64,000 nucleotides of DNA from contig OZ240687.1 in the NCBI GenBank assembly GCA_965199285.1, forward strand, positions 1,054,001 to 1,118,000, written 5' to 3'. This document shows positions 22,505-31,040 of the stretch, in pieces. Source of the DNA: CBDDGJ01 sp965199285. GTDB taxonomy: Bacteria; Pseudomonadota; Alphaproteobacteria; RS24. Made by a program: the position numbers and the translations under genes. The notes under the pieces are model-generated. The model was given only the letters and a program-made list of their open reading frames with translations. It was not told where the DNA came from and searched no databases. The number at the start of each line of letters is the position of its first letter. Position 1 is the stretch's first letter.

Positions 22505-23350
22505 CTATCGGCAGGGCATATTATCGAGCAGGCGAATTGTGCCAATTCGGGCGCAAATAAGGGCGCGTAGATTTTCGGTTTTACCAGCCGGATCTGACGG
22601 TGCTGCGAGCGTTTGGGCATCGCGAATGGTGGCATAATCAACCGCATCAAAGCCGGCCTCATAAAGGGCTTTTTCGGCCTCCGCTTCGGCTTCAGAAATC
22701 GGCAATCTGCTGCTGGCAAGGGTCTTAAGAATAATATTCAAACGCCCTGCAATCTGTCGCTGCGCGGGCGATAAATACTGATTGCGTGACGACATTGCTA
22801 ATCCGTCTGCCTCGCGTATAATCGGCGCGCCAAGAATCTCAATCGGCATATCAAAATCTTTTACCATTTGCCGAATAACTTGTAATTGCTGATAATCTTT
22901 TTCACCAAAAATCGCCCAATCAGCACTGGTTTGCAAAAACAGTTTTGCGACCACAATCGCCACCCCACCAAAAAAATGTGGTCGTGAAACGGCTTCCAGC
23001 CCTTGTGCGACGCCATCCATTTCAATACGAGACGAAAATCCGGATGGATATATCTGCGCGAGGGTAGGAATATAGACCAACGAGGTTGGTGTTTTGGCAA
23101 GTGCTTGCAGATCCGCCTGTTCTTGGCGCGGATAATCGTCAAGGTCTTCATGCGCGGCAAATTGGGTGGGGTTTACAAAAATCGAGGTGATGATTTTATC
23201 GCAATGCGGCGTGATCTGCTCGATTAGAGATAAATGCCCCGCATGCAAAGCCCCCATTGTCGGAACCAGACCAATCCGCAAATTTTGCCCGCGCCACTCA
23301 CGTACAAAGCGTTGTAACTCATCTTTCTGGCGGGCAATTTCAAACCGCAT
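22505..23350 (-). CDS. panC: Pantothenate synthetase
   Basis: A 281-residue enzyme joining pantoate and beta-alanine with ATP, the last step to pantothenate (vitamin B5, CoA precursor). It shows VPTMGALHAGHLSLIEQ (the HIGH-like nucleotide motif), IFVNPTQFAAHEDLDDYPR, FFGGVAIVVAKLF, FGEKDYQQLQVIRQMVKD and MSSRNQYLSPAQR. The end is typical. panB is not in the window. The gene is the last of a minus-strand run starting with the SDR at 25503, separated from the aldehyde dehydrogenase by only 6 bp. Confidence 0.95.
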   Translation of the reverse strand: MRFEIARQKDELQRFVREWRGQNLRIGLVPTMGALHAGHLSLIEQITPHCDKIITSIFVNPTQFAAHEDLDDYPRQEQADLQALAKTPTSLVYIPTLAQIYPSGFSSRIEMDGVAQGLEAVSRPHFFGGVAIVVAKLFLQTSADWAIFGEKDYQQLQVIRQMVKDFDMPIEILGAPIIREADGLAMSSRNQYLSPAQRQIAGRLNIILKTLASSRLPISEAEAEAEKALYEAGFDAVDYATIRDAQTLAAPSDPAGKTENLRALICARIGTIRLLDNMPCR

Positions 23351-23356
23351 GCAACA

Positions 23357-24721
23357 CTATCCTTGTTTGAGGTGAAAACTTTGCGCGCGGGTGAGGTGAT
23401 CATAGCCCAAAGGCGATAGGGTCACGCCATGACCAGTATCTTTAACCCCTGTCCAGGCCAACGCCGGATCGAGATAATCACAGCGATTCATAAACACGGT
23501 GCCGGTTTCAATCTGCATACCGATTTGTTCTGCACAATCTATATCTTGTGTCCATAATGAAGCGGTTAAGCCATAATCACTATCATTCATCAAAGCGATG
23601 GCTTGGTCATCACTTTCAACCGGCATAATACCGACAAGCGGGGCAAAACTTTCTTCCCGCATCAGTGACATATTATGGGTCACGTTTACCAGAATCTGAG
23701 CCGAAAGATATGCCCCCTCCCCTTCCATGGGCAGCAGACTATCAGCACCGGCGGCAATCGCTTGCGCTATTTGCTGGCGCGCCGCCTCTGCGGCTTGTAC
23801 CGATACCATCGGACCAATGATTGTTTCAGCTTCAAGCGGATTGCCGAGCCGATAGGTTTTTGCCTGCGCCACAAACCCATCAACAAAATCATCATAAACC
23901 TCTTGCGCGACATAAATCCGTTCAATCCCGCAACAAGATTGCCCACTATTGAAATAAGCCCCATCAACCAGATTTTCAATCGCATCGGGCAAATCTGCAT
24001 CGGCACGCACATAGGCCGGATCTTTGCCCCCCAATTCTAACCCAAGGCCGATAAAGCGATCGCGCAAATTAGCTTTTATATGCCGTCCTGCCGCGACTGA
24101 ACCAGTAAAATTCACATGTGCAATCCGTGCATCGCGCATCACCGCGTCTGTATCTTGATGGGAAAGATGTAAATAGCCAAACAATCCTTCCGGCATGCCC
24201 GCAGCGATACCCGCTTGGGCAATCCGCTCTGCCGCCAACATGGTCTGACTCGCATGTTTAAGGATAACCGCATTACCCGCCATAAGCGCCGGAATAATGC
24301 TATTTACCGCGATGAGATAGGGATAATTCCAAGCCGCGATTACCAATACGACACCAAGCGGGCGTTTACGGATAAAACGGTTAAACCCTTGCTGCGGCGG
24401 TGCGGCTATATCGGCTAATGCTTGCGGGGCAATATCAATCATATGATGGGCGCGTTGGGCAAAGCCTTTCACTTCACCACCACCAAATTTTATTGGCCGT
24501 CCAATTTGCCAAGCGAGTTCGGGAATAATCTCACTTTCCTGTTTTGTAAATTCTTCAACCATAAGCCGACACAAATCTGCCCGTTCGGATAAGGGGGTGT
24601 TTGCCCATTTTTGTTGTGCCGCTTGGGCGGCATTAAGGGTGGTTTCAACCTGTTGGGGATCGGCTAGGGGGCGTTGCACATAAACGCTTTGATCAATCGG
24701 TGAAATAATATCGCGTATCAT
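23357..24721 (-). CDS. NAD(P)-dependent aldehyde dehydrogenase
   Basis: A 454-residue aldehyde dehydrogenase with AAWNYPYLIAVNSIIPAL (cofactor and catalytic Asn region), HVNFTGSVAAGRHI, LELGGKDPAYV (catalytic Glu) and YFNSGQSCCGIERIYV (catalytic Cys of the C-C pair). The substrate cannot be named. Its start overlaps the stop of an SDR gene by four bases, so alcohol and aldehyde oxidation of one substrate in sequence is likely. Confidence 0.9.
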   Translation of the reverse strand: MIRDIISPIDQSVYVQRPLADPQQVETTLNAAQAAQQKWANTPLSERADLCRLMVEEFTKQESEIIPELAWQIGRPIKFGGGEVKGFAQRAHHMIDIAPQALADIAAPPQQGFNRFIRKRPLGVVLVIAAWNYPYLIAVNSIIPALMAGNAVILKHASQTMLAAERIAQAGIAAGMPEGLFGYLHLSHQDTDAVMRDARIAHVNFTGSVAAGRHIKANLRDRFIGLGLELGGKDPAYVRADADLPDAIENLVDGAYFNSGQSCCGIERIYVAQEVYDDFVDGFVAQAKTYRLGNPLEAETIIGPMVSVQAAEAARQQIAQAIAAGADSLLPMEGEGAYLSAQILVNVTHNMSLMREESFAPLVGIMPVESDDQAIALMNDSDYGLTASLWTQDIDCAEQIGMQIETGTVFMNRCDYLDPALAWTGVKDTGHGVTLSPLGYDHLTRAQSFHLKQG

Positions 24722-25503
24722 GGCGTTTCCTGTCCGTTTTCATCCCTGATAATATAAGCCGCCGAAATCCCGCCATCGGCAAGATAGGTCGCACCCGTTG
24801 TAAAGCCTGCATCATCGCTCAGCAAAAACCCGACAAGGGCAGCAATTTCATCGGCTTTTCCTAATCGTCCCAGCGGAATATGTCGACGGCGTAACTGCCA
24901 TTTTTCTGGCGTATCAAAATAATGGGCGGTACGTTCAGTATAAATTGGACCTGGTGCAATCGCATTGGCTCTTATGCCGGCGCGGGCATGGCTTATCGCA
25001 ATCTCACGCGTCATCGCCTCAATGCCGCCTTTGCTTGTCGTATAAGCAATCTGCGCCGTCGCCGAACCGCTATGGGCAACAACTGATGACATATTCACAA
25101 TCGCCCCGCCCGTTTGCAAATGCGGTATAATATTCTGGCACATTAAAAACGTGCCGGTCAAATTAACCGCTAGTGTTTCATTCCAACTATCAAGCGGGGT
25201 GGTCGCAATATCGCTATCATCAGCCAGCAGCGTAACCGCATTATTGACCAGACCATCAATCGTTCCCAACCAATCAAGGGCAGCGGCTACCGCCTCTTTC
25301 ACCTCATTTTCATATAGCAAATTCGCCGCAAATGACTTCGCCTTATCAGCCGGAAGCACAGCGATGGTAGCTTCTGCATCCTGTTTCGTTTTTTCAAAAC
25401 AGGCAAGCTTTGCACCTTTTTCAACCAGACGCCGCGCAATGCATTGTCCAATCGTCCCACCGGCACCAGTAAGAATAATGTTTTTGCCTAATAAATCTGT
25501 CAT
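24718..25503 (-). CDS. Short-chain dehydrogenase/reductase (SDR)
   Basis: A 261-residue classical SDR with TGAGGTIGQ, NNAV (in place of NNAG), MSSVVAHSGSATAQIAYTTSKGG (Ser, Tyr, Lys) and the end GFTTGATYLADGGISAAYI. The Asp/Glu usually found after strand 2 is FEKT here, suggesting NAD. It is translationally coupled to the aldehyde dehydrogenase gene downstream. The shared substrate is unknown. The start region faces mipZ. Confidence 0.88.
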   Translation of the reverse strand: MTDLLGKNIILTGAGGTIGQCIARRLVEKGAKLACFEKTKQDAEATIAVLPADKAKSFAANLLYENEVKEAVAAALDWLGTIDGLVNNAVTLLADDSDIATTPLDSWNETLAVNLTGTFLMCQNIIPHLQTGGAIVNMSSVVAHSGSATAQIAYTTSKGGIEAMTREIAISHARAGIRANAIAPGPIYTERTAHYFDTPEKWQLRRRHIPLGRLGKADEIAALVGFLLSDDAGFTTGATYLADGGISAAYIIRDENGQETP

Positions 25504-25569
25504 GCTATAAGACCCGTATTAACGATAGCATGTCATGCGTTTATGAAAACATGCAATCAGGAGACAGTT

Positions 25570-26397
25570 ATGCCAGATACGAGCACAAATGAAAAGAACC
25601 AGAATATGCGCCCGACAATTATCACGATTGGTAATGAAAAAGGCGGGGTTGGAAAAACCACCCTTGCCCTACATTTAGCTATTTATTTATTGCGCCAAGG
25701 GCATCAGATCGGCACGCTTGATTTGGCTATTAAACAACCAACGCTTACACATTTTTTTGTGAATCGCACGCAAAATACACGTATTCCAAATCTTATTCAG
25801 CCAGAACATTTTTTGCTGTCGCCCAATAATAGCAATGATATTGAAGAACAGCAAAAATATTATAATGATGTTTTTTTGCGGGCAATCGAGAAAATGCGCG
25901 ATAGCTGCAACTATATTATTATGGATTGCGCCAGTGGTGATACATATTTTTCCCGCCTCGCGCACAGCATATCAGATATAATTATCACCCCGACCAATGA
26001 AAGTTTTGTCGATCTTGATAGCCTGTTTGATATTGATCAAAAAGATATGAGCATTAAAATGCCGCGTTCTTATGTGGATATGGTTGTTGCAAAACGCGAT
26101 TTTAGACGCAAAAATAACGGCGATATAAAATGGCTTTTGGCGCGCAACCGGACAGGTCATATCCATGCGCGCAACCGACAGAATTTTGATATAGTGCAAG
26201 GTGAGATGCAAAAGAAATTTGAAATCGCTAGCCTCCCTTTCTTGTCAGAAAGAACCATATATCGTGAATTATTTCTAGAGGGGCTCACCGTTTTTGACAT
26301 TTTTGATGAGGATGATCACACCGCCTCCCATGAAGCGGCGTGCGCGGAAATTGCTGAGATTGTAAGCGCGCTCGATTTGCCCCAATTTAAGAGATAA
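25570..26397 (+). CDS. mipZ: ParA-family ATPase MipZ (division-site positioning)
   Basis: A 275-residue P-loop ATPase. It has the deviant Walker A motif NEKGGVGKTTLALH, then TLDLAIKQPTLTHFFVNR where MipZ has its D-L-D-Q-R-T region, and IIMDCASG (Walker B). A long C-terminal part contains KRDFRRKNNGDIKWLLARNRTGHI and FLSERTIYRELFLEGLT, typical of MipZ and absent from plain ParA. MipZ forms a bipolar gradient that blocks FtsZ assembly away from midcell. The ATG at 25570, with AGGAG 7 bp upstream, is chosen over 25543. One departure is LAIKQ where MipZ usually has D-L-(D/R)-Q. Confidence 0.85.
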   Translation: MPDTSTNEKNQNMRPTIITIGNEKGGVGKTTLALHLAIYLLRQGHQIGTLDLAIKQPTLTHFFVNRTQNTRIPNLIQPEHFLLSPNNSNDIEEQQKYYNDVFLRAIEKMRDSCNYIIMDCASGDTYFSRLAHSISDIIITPTNESFVDLDSLFDIDQKDMSIKMPRSYVDMVVAKRDFRRKNNGDIKWLLARNRTGHIHARNRQNFDIVQGEMQKKFEIASLPFLSERTIYRELFLEGLTVFDIFDEDDHTASHEAACAEIAEIVSALDLPQFKR

Positions 26398-26414
26398 AGA
26401 GGGTAAGGGATAAT

Positions 26415-26489
26415 ATGATACGTCTTCTTATCATTGCAGCGATTATTGTGATTATCATTTTGCTGTTTCGGAGCTTACGCAATCGCTAA
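26415..26489 (+). CDS. 24-residue single-helix membrane peptide
   Basis: An ATG at 26415, preceded by GGGTAAGGGA, opens a frame of 24 codons: a Met-Ile-Arg start, a pure hydrophobic helix of 16 residues (LLIIAAIIVIIILLF), and a basic end RSLRNR, then TAA. It lies 17 bp after mipZ and before a terminator-like hairpin, so it would be on the mipZ transcript. Codon-level evidence is thin at this length. The clean ribosome binding site and membrane-peptide design make it plausible. Function unknown. Confidence 0.5.
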   Translation: MIRLLIIAAIIVIIILLFRSLRNR

Positions 26490-26512
26490 AGCTTATCCAG
26501 ATCGAAGGAATG

Positions 26513-26537
26513 ATGCGCTAAAAAAGATTTAGCGCAT
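26513..26537. terminator. Bidirectional terminator hairpin
   Basis: ATGCGCTAAA-AAAGA-TTTAGCGCAT, a perfect 10-bp stem between the convergent mipZ unit and the D,D-carboxypeptidase gene. The T run on either side is weak (ATATA), so efficiency is uncertain. Confidence 0.7.
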
Positions 26538-26545
26538 ATATAAAG

Positions 26546-27826
26546 CTATGGGGCAATCTCGAAGCAGCTTTGGTTTTGTCTTTGCAAATGCCCGCAGATA
26601 TAATGCGCTGTTCTTTTCGTTAATCCCGCAAAACGGGCACGATAAATCTGACGATCACGTACCGTAATCGCTAAAGTTTGATAGCGTGCCTTTTTAAGCT
26701 CTGGCTGAAATTGTGCATATACTATTTCCAATATATTCACCGCGGCTTCTCTTTCCCGAAACGCGCCAATTTGTATTGTCCACATATTATCTTGGCGCGG
26801 CATGTCATTTTCATTCAAATGTGCAATAGGTGGCGTTTTCGTCATTTGGGCATATTGACCATTATTTTGTTTTTGGGAAGAAAAAGCATCCGCTTTCTTT
26901 TTCTGTGGTTCATCTTGATGATGAAACACCGCATGTTGTGACTTAAATTGAGGGGATATAGATTGTGTGGGCTCCCAAGCCGCAGAGGCGTGGAAATTTG
27001 CATTCACCATACCACTGACCAACCGGTCACGCGCTGGGGCGGTTTGCGCCCCAATAATCACCGCCAAGACGGTGCGCCCATTCCGCTCAACCGCAGTGAC
27101 AATATTATACCCGCTCGCCGCAATATATCCGGTTTTCATACCAATACTCCCCGGCAAGCGGGTGAGCAGATGATTATGGGTGCGATAGGTTTGGCTTTTA
27201 TAGGTAAATTCTGTCTGCGACCATAAATCCGAAAATTGAGGAAAGTCGCGCAATAAAGCCAGCCCCAATAGCGCAATATCTTGCGCGGTTGTCACTTGTT
27301 GCGGATGGTGCAAGCCGGATGGATTATGAAAATATGTATCCGCCATATTTAGCCGCGCCGAGGTTTTATTCATGCGGGCAACAAATTTTCTCTTGCTCCC
27401 TGCAATATGCTCGGCAACCACAATCGCAACATCATTGGCAGATTTTACAACCAAAGCCTGCATCGCTAATTGGGCGGTGATTTTTTCTCTAAACCGTAAC
27501 CCCAACTTAGAAGCAGGCTGGCGCACCGCCGCACGCGATACGTTAAGCTCTGTCAGCGGGTGTAACCGCCCCGCCACCATATCTTCCATCATTATATAAA
27601 GGGTCATAAGTTTCGCAAGCGAGGCAGGATGGCGTTTTTCTTCTGCCATATAAGCGGTTAAAATGCGGCCGGTTTGGGCATCAACCATTAAAGCCGATAT
27701 GTCGGCACGTTCGCGCGCTTCGGCACCGCCCAACTGACAGGCAAGCGTGAGAAGAAAAAGAATGATAAAATGAGTTTTTCCCCGATAAATTGAATCTTTA
27801 TATCTCATAATGTACCAAACTTGCAT
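26546..27826 (-). CDS. D-alanyl-D-alanine carboxypeptidase with C-terminal SPOR domain
   Basis: A 426-residue low-molecular-weight penicillin-binding protein. After an N-terminal hydrophobic segment ending near GGAEA come SxxK in PASLAKLMT, SxN in VKSANDVA and KTG in GMKTGYIAASG. A linker rich in Gln and Lys (about 295-345) leads to a SPOR domain (about 350-426, MWTIQIGAFREREAA). It trims pentapeptide stems in the periplasm, and SPOR would target it to denuded glycan at the septum. The start may be the ATG at 27808. Position next to mipZ is in keeping with a division role. Confidence 0.92.
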   Translation of the reverse strand: MQVWYIMRYKDSIYRGKTHFIILFLLTLACQLGGAEARERADISALMVDAQTGRILTAYMAEEKRHPASLAKLMTLYIMMEDMVAGRLHPLTELNVSRAAVRQPASKLGLRFREKITAQLAMQALVVKSANDVAIVVAEHIAGSKRKFVARMNKTSARLNMADTYFHNPSGLHHPQQVTTAQDIALLGLALLRDFPQFSDLWSQTEFTYKSQTYRTHNHLLTRLPGSIGMKTGYIAASGYNIVTAVERNGRTVLAVIIGAQTAPARDRLVSGMVNANFHASAAWEPTQSISPQFKSQHAVFHHQDEPQKKKADAFSSQKQNNGQYAQMTKTPPIAHLNENDMPRQDNMWTIQIGAFREREAAVNILEIVYAQFQPELKKARYQTLAITVRDRQIYRARFAGLTKRTAHYICGHLQRQNQSCFEIAP

Positions 27827-27890
27827 AATTTATGCCTGATTCATGAAAACAAGTCTTGCGATTACAAAAAATAAGTACAAAATAGATATT

Positions 27891-28217
27891 ATGAGCAGTG
27901 AAAATGAAAATGGCGGCAATGATGCAGGTGTGAGCCTGCTCACGCGGACACGCCCAAAAGCTAAAAAACCATCGCTTTATAAAGTTTTATTGCTGAATGA
28001 TGATTATACCCCGATGGAATTTGTGGTGTATATTTTACAACGGTTTTTTAATAAGGGCGCGGAAGACGCGGCGCGGATTATGTTGCATGTTCACCAAAAC
28101 GGGGTTGGCATATGCGGTGTGTATACTTTTGAAGTGGCCGAAACCAAAGTGACGCAAGTTATGGATTCGGCGCGCCAGCATGACCACCCATTGCAATGTA
28201 CAATGGAGAAAGAATAA
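27891..28217 (+). CDS. clpS: ATP-dependent Clp protease adaptor ClpS
   Basis: A 108-residue adaptor that delivers N-degron substrates to ClpA. The core is intact: YKVLLLNDDYTPMEFVVYIL (Asn-Asp-Asp-x-Thr-x-Met-Glu N-end pocket), HVHQNGVGICGVYTFEVAETKV (the H-x-x-G-x-G-x-C-G-x-Y block) and the end HPLQCTMEKE. The N-terminal extension is Asn/Gly-rich. The ATG at 27891 gives a normal length; an in-frame ATG at 27843 would add 16 residues. clpA starts 25 bp after the stop. Confidence 0.95.
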   Translation: MSSENENGGNDAGVSLLTRTRPKAKKPSLYKVLLLNDDYTPMEFVVYILQRFFNKGAEDAARIMLHVHQNGVGICGVYTFEVAETKVTQVMDSARQHDHPLQCTMEKE

Positions 28218-28242
28218 AGGCGGAAAAAGAATAGAGATAAAT

Positions 28243-30570
28243 ATGACAAGTTTTTCAACAGAATTCGAAAAAACATTACAACGCGCGGTGGATTTGGCAC
28301 GCGAAAGAGCGCATGAATTTGCAACCCTTGAACATTTACTGCTGGCGCTTACCGAGGATGCGGATGCCGGAAAGGTAATCCAAGCTTGCGGCGTGGATAT
28401 GGAGGTGCTGCAAGCCGCCCTTACCGGCTATCTTGATGAAGACCTTGCCAGCCTCATCATTGATGAGGGGGAGGAAGATTGCAAACTCACCACCGGATTT
28501 CAACGGGTGCTACAACGCGCTGTCATTCATGTGCAAAGCTCTGGCCGTGATGAGGTAACCGGCGCCAACCTGCTTGTTGCATTATTCGCGGAGCGCGAAA
28601 GCCATGCCGTTTATTTCTTACAAGACCAAGATATGACCCGCTATGATGCGGTCAATTACATTTCACATGGGGTCGCCAAAAAAGTATCTTTTTCTGAAAG
28701 CCGCCCCATTGAAGGAGTAGGCGAAGGGGCGGATGAAGAGGGCGCAGATGAAATAGCTGAAGGCGAAACCGCCTTACAAACCTATTGCGTTAATCTGAAT
28801 GAAAAAGCCGCAAAAGGCAAAATTGACCCATTGATTGGCCGCGCCACAGAGGTTGATCGGGTGATTCAGATTTTATGTCGGCGCAATAAAAACAATCCGC
28901 TTTTGGTGGGTGACCCAGGGGTTGGCAAAACCGCAATTGCCGAAGGGCTGGCGCGCAAAATCACCGAAAATAATGTGCCGGATGTTTTGCAAGATAATAT
29001 TGTTTATGCGCTGGATATGGGGGTGTTGCTGGCTGGCACGCGCTATCGGGGTGACTTTGAGGAACGCTTCAAACAAGTGATGGCAGAGCTGGAAGAGATG
29101 CCGCAAGCAATTCTTTTTATTGATGAGATTCATACGGTTATCGGCGCGGGCGCAACTTCTGGCGGGGCGATGGATGCCTCTAATCTTTTGAAACCTGCCT
29201 TGCAAAATGGCGGCTTACGCTGTATGGGCTCAACCACATATAAAGAATATCGTCAGCATTTTGAAAAAGACCGCGCCTTGGCACGACGCTTCCAGAAAAT
29301 TGATGTGCGCGAACCAAGCGTTCCCGATACGATTAAAATATTGCAAGGGCTAAAACCCTCTTTTGAAGAGTTTCATAATCTTAAATATTCAAATGAAGCC
29401 ATCAAAACGGCGGTGGAGCTTTCTGCCCGCTATATGAATGATCGTAAACTGCCCGATAAGGCGATTGATGTGATTGATGAAGTCGGCGCGGCGCAAATGT
29501 TGGTTCCGGCAGAAAAGCGGCGCAAAACGATTAAGGTCAAAGATGTCGAAAATGTGATTGCCAAAATGGCACGTATCCCTGCCAAAAATGTATCGCGCAA
29601 TGATAGCGAAAAATTGCGCGACCTTGGCAATAATCTCAAACGTGTCGTGTTTGGACAAGATAAAGCCATCGACGAAGTGGCAGCGGCGATAAAACTGTCG
29701 CGCGCTGGTTTGCGTGACCCGCAAAAGCCGATTGGCAATTATTTATTTTCAGGCCCAACGGGCGTTGGCAAAACCGAAGTGGTGAAACAGCTTGCCTCTA
29801 TTTTAGGAGTGGAATTACTACGCTTTGATATGTCAGAATATATGGAGCGGCATACAATTTCGCGGCTCTTGGGCGCACCACCTGGCTATGTTGGCTTTGA
29901 TCAAGGCGGGCTTTTAACCGATGGGGTTGACCAAAATCCGCATTGCGTTTTGCTGTTGGATGAGATTGAAAAAGCGCATCCCGATTTGTTCAATGTGCTA
30001 TTGCAAGTGATGGATCATGGCACGCTTACCGATGCCAATGGCCGCAAGGTTGATTTCCGCAATGTGATTATTGTGATGACCTCTAATGCCGGTGCGAGCG
30101 ATATGGCGCGTGCCGCCATTGGCTTTGGCCGCGACAAGCGGGAGGATGAAGATATTGACGCGATTAATAAATTATTCACGCCGGAATTTCGCAACCGGCT
30201 GGATGCGATTGTGCAATTTTCTAGCCTGCCCGCCAAAGTGGTGACGCGGATTGTCGAGAAATTTGTTTTAGAACTTGAAGCGCAGCTTTCAGACCGCAAT
30301 GTAATCATTGAAATCAGTAAAGCCGCAAGCCGCTGGCTGGTTGATGAAGGCTATGATGAGAAAATGGGCGCGCGCCCGCTTGCGCGGCTTATTCAGGAAA
30401 AAATCAAAAAACCGCTTGCCGATGAGGTTTTGTTTGGAACCCTTAAAAATGGCGGCATTGTGCGGATTGATTTTAACAAAAAAGCCGCCGCGCTCACATT
30501 TGATTATAAGGATGACGCGCCCACCCCACGCCCGAAAAAAGGCAAAGCGGAGACAGTGAACGCAAAATAA
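28243..30570 (+). CDS. clpA: ATP-dependent Clp protease ATPase subunit ClpA
   Basis: A 775-residue AAA+ unfoldase. It has an N-terminal Clp-N domain (EFATLEHLLLALTED), D1 ATPase with Walker A GDPGVGKTAIAEGLA and FIDEIHTVIGAG, and D2 ATPase with SGPTGVGKTEVVKQLA and LLLDEIEKAHPD. The C-terminal D2-small domain contains YDEKMGARPLARLIQEKIKKPLADE. IGF in D2 (AAIGFG) fits the ClpP-docking loop. A Lys-rich tail follows. It works with ClpP (not in the window) and with ClpS just upstream. The start at 28243 matches the family N-terminus; the longer frame overlapping clpS is discarded. Confidence 0.96.
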   Translation: MTSFSTEFEKTLQRAVDLARERAHEFATLEHLLLALTEDADAGKVIQACGVDMEVLQAALTGYLDEDLASLIIDEGEEDCKLTTGFQRVLQRAVIHVQSSGRDEVTGANLLVALFAERESHAVYFLQDQDMTRYDAVNYISHGVAKKVSFSESRPIEGVGEGADEEGADEIAEGETALQTYCVNLNEKAAKGKIDPLIGRATEVDRVIQILCRRNKNNPLLVGDPGVGKTAIAEGLARKITENNVPDVLQDNIVYALDMGVLLAGTRYRGDFEERFKQVMAELEEMPQAILFIDEIHTVIGAGATSGGAMDASNLLKPALQNGGLRCMGSTTYKEYRQHFEKDRALARRFQKIDVREPSVPDTIKILQGLKPSFEEFHNLKYSNEAIKTAVELSARYMNDRKLPDKAIDVIDEVGAAQMLVPAEKRRKTIKVKDVENVIAKMARIPAKNVSRNDSEKLRDLGNNLKRVVFGQDKAIDEVAAAIKLSRAGLRDPQKPIGNYLFSGPTGVGKTEVVKQLASILGVELLRFDMSEYMERHTISRLLGAPPGYVGFDQGGLLTDGVDQNPHCVLLLDEIEKAHPDLFNVLLQVMDHGTLTDANGRKVDFRNVIIVMTSNAGASDMARAAIGFGRDKREDEDIDAINKLFTPEFRNRLDAIVQFSSLPAKVVTRIVEKFVLELEAQLSDRNVIIEISKAASRWLVDEGYDEKMGARPLARLIQEKIKKPLADEVLFGTLKNGGIVRIDFNKKAAALTFDYKDDAPTPRPKKGKAETVNAK

Positions 30571-30599
30571 ATGCGCCTCATTTTCAATTCTCTTTAACC

Positions 30600-31028
30600 T
30601 TAAATATGGGGGCGGATTTTGGCGGCAATCGCTTCCAGCCTATCCATATCTTCCATATCACGGGCGTGGAATTTAAGCTCTAACCCTTGCTGGCGCGGGA
30701 TAATATGAAAATGAATATGCGGCACAGTTTGCCCCGCCGACGCGCCATTAAGCTGCACCAGCATAATACCCGGTGCGTCTAAGCCTTTTTGCACCGCGCT
30801 GGCAATTTTTTGGGTGGTGAGGATAAGCGCTTGCGCATAAGCTGCCTCCAGCGTCAATAAATTCACCGCCGGTGATTTGGGGATAACCAGCGCATGCCCT
30901 TCAGCCTGTGGCATGACATCCATAAAACTATAAGTCATGTCATCTTCATAAAGTTTCACCGACGGCATGTCGCCGCGCAATATTTTGGCAAAAATATTTT
31001 CGTCACTATAGGGCTCATCTAGTTTCAT
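30600..31028 (-). CDS. HIT-family nucleotide-binding hydrolase
   Basis: A 142-residue histidine triad protein: ENIFAKILRGDMPSVKLYED, HALVIPKSPAVNL and the triad HIHFHIIPR near residue 105. It hydrolyses nucleotide monophosphate conjugates (AMP-lysine or dinucleoside polyphosphate type). It is the last gene of a five-gene minus-strand run starting at 34559 (HAD, dinB, RidA, acyltransferase, HIT), with only 12 bp to its upstream neighbour. Confidence 0.93.
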   Translation of the reverse strand: MKLDEPYSDENIFAKILRGDMPSVKLYEDDMTYSFMDVMPQAEGHALVIPKSPAVNLLTLEAAYAQALILTTQKIASAVQKGLDAPGIMLVQLNGASAGQTVPHIHFHIIPRQQGLELKFHARDMEDMDRLEAIAAKIRPHI

Positions 31029-31040
31029 CTCTCATATCCT

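Noticed and set aside
22238..22570. 110-residue frame starting in RNA copy 3, and the similar frame 52831-53106 in copy 6
   Set aside because: Similarity between the two frames comes from the shared RNA second module and palindromic mosaic; the amino acid pattern diverges wherever paired bases change.
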